Shown here: in pieces, positions 13,938-14,035 of the stretch
Layout: each line of letters opens with the position of its first letter
Numbering within the stretch: position 1 is the stretch's first letter
Assembly: GCA_017453765.1 (NCBI GenBank)
Contig: JAFTEG010000365.1
Coordinates: forward strand, 1-14,035
DNA length: 14,035 nucleotides
Source of the DNA: Selenomonadaceae bacterium
Lineage (GTDB): Bacteria > Bacillota > Negativicutes > Selenomonadales > Selenomonadaceae
Direction: 5' to 3'
Position numbers and translations under genes: made by a program
The notes under the pieces: model-generated
What the model was told of the DNA's origin: nothing
What the model saw: only the letters and a program-made list of their open reading frames with translations
Database searches by the model: none

Positions 13938-14035
13938 TTCAGCGTTTCCGGTGCGTAGCGGCGCTGAATCTCTTTAAACACCGTGCCTTCAGATTCAAAA
14001 TCAAGCTGTTTGCGCGAACTGAATTTGTTGAAGAG
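13934..14035 (-). CDS. C-terminal end of an unidentified protein (partial)
   Basis: The minus strand is open from the window edge for 33 codons to a TAA at 13936-13934. The peptide is LFNKFSSRKQLDFESEG followed by TVFKEIQRRYAPETLK. The composition and clean ending next to a heptad array suggest a real gene end converging on wbaP. The family was not recognised from this fragment. Confidence 0.55.
   Translation of the reverse strand, partial: LFNKFSSRKQLDFESEGTVFKEIQRRYAPETLK

Overview
The window looks like chromosome from a diderm Firmicute, most probably a member of the Negativicutes (Selenomonas-like). This is inferred from gene content, since no rRNA or other marker is present. The Mfd has the Firmicutes-type DEEQ helicase box. 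A coiled-coil DUF3084 protein, a family known mainly from cyanobacteria and Negativicutes, sits next to a WbaP-type sugar-phosphate transferase. A FliH-like flagellar protein is present. An amino-acid-binding protein has a cleavable signal peptide but no lipobox, as expected where an outer membrane holds it in a periplasm.

Layout: mfd (+) occupies 52-3378. A strong promoter then drives a solitary amino-acid-binding protein (+, 3572-4333). priA (-, 4409-6604) converges on it. Between priA and 8146 lie two apparently broken minus-strand genes: a frameshifted TPR protein (6724-7588) and a helix-turn-helix regulator interrupted by an in-frame TAA (7682-8146). A PLP-dependent Orn/Lys/Arg-type decarboxylase (+, 8186-9625) is divergent from the broken regulator. 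It is followed by a conserved-looking 114-aa unknown (-, 9688-10032) and a fliH-like gene (-, 10138-11004). From overlapping divergent promoters the DUF3084 gene (+, 11117-12376) and wbaP (+, 12446-13876) run rightward as a likely envelope or polysaccharide pair. The last 102 bases are the C-terminal end of an unidentified minus-strand gene. No tRNA, rRNA, CRISPR array or insertion sequence was seen.

The most striking feature is not a gene but two families of short-unit repeats. The first is a compound array of 7-bp units. Five copies can be parsed as exactly nine heptads (63 bp): 891-953, 1170-1232, 4346-4408, 12368-12430 and 13875-13937. A more degenerate nine-unit parse exists at 6620-6682, a shorter relic at 3377-3417 and an 84-bp (twelve-unit) relative at 9317-9400. 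In the good copies the array switches about half-way from purine-led units (AGTNANN or AGGNANN) to pyrimidine-led units (TACNNGC, CACTCNT, TNNATCC). Intergenic copies abut or overlap stop codons. Two copies lie inside mfd and one inside the decarboxylase gene, all in frame, so they encode extra peptide in housekeeping or metabolic enzymes. Nine heptads equal 21 codons, which lets the whole unit sit in a reading frame. The second family is an 8-bp ATCGAT-based repeat at 1-24, 9636-9683 and 10056-10137, seen here only between genes.

The genes do not form one pathway. mfd and priA serve DNA repair and replication restart. The decarboxylase probably makes a polyamine. The DUF3084 and wbaP pair belongs to envelope biogenesis. 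The 6.7-8.15 kb stretch looks like decaying accessory DNA between housekeeping genes.
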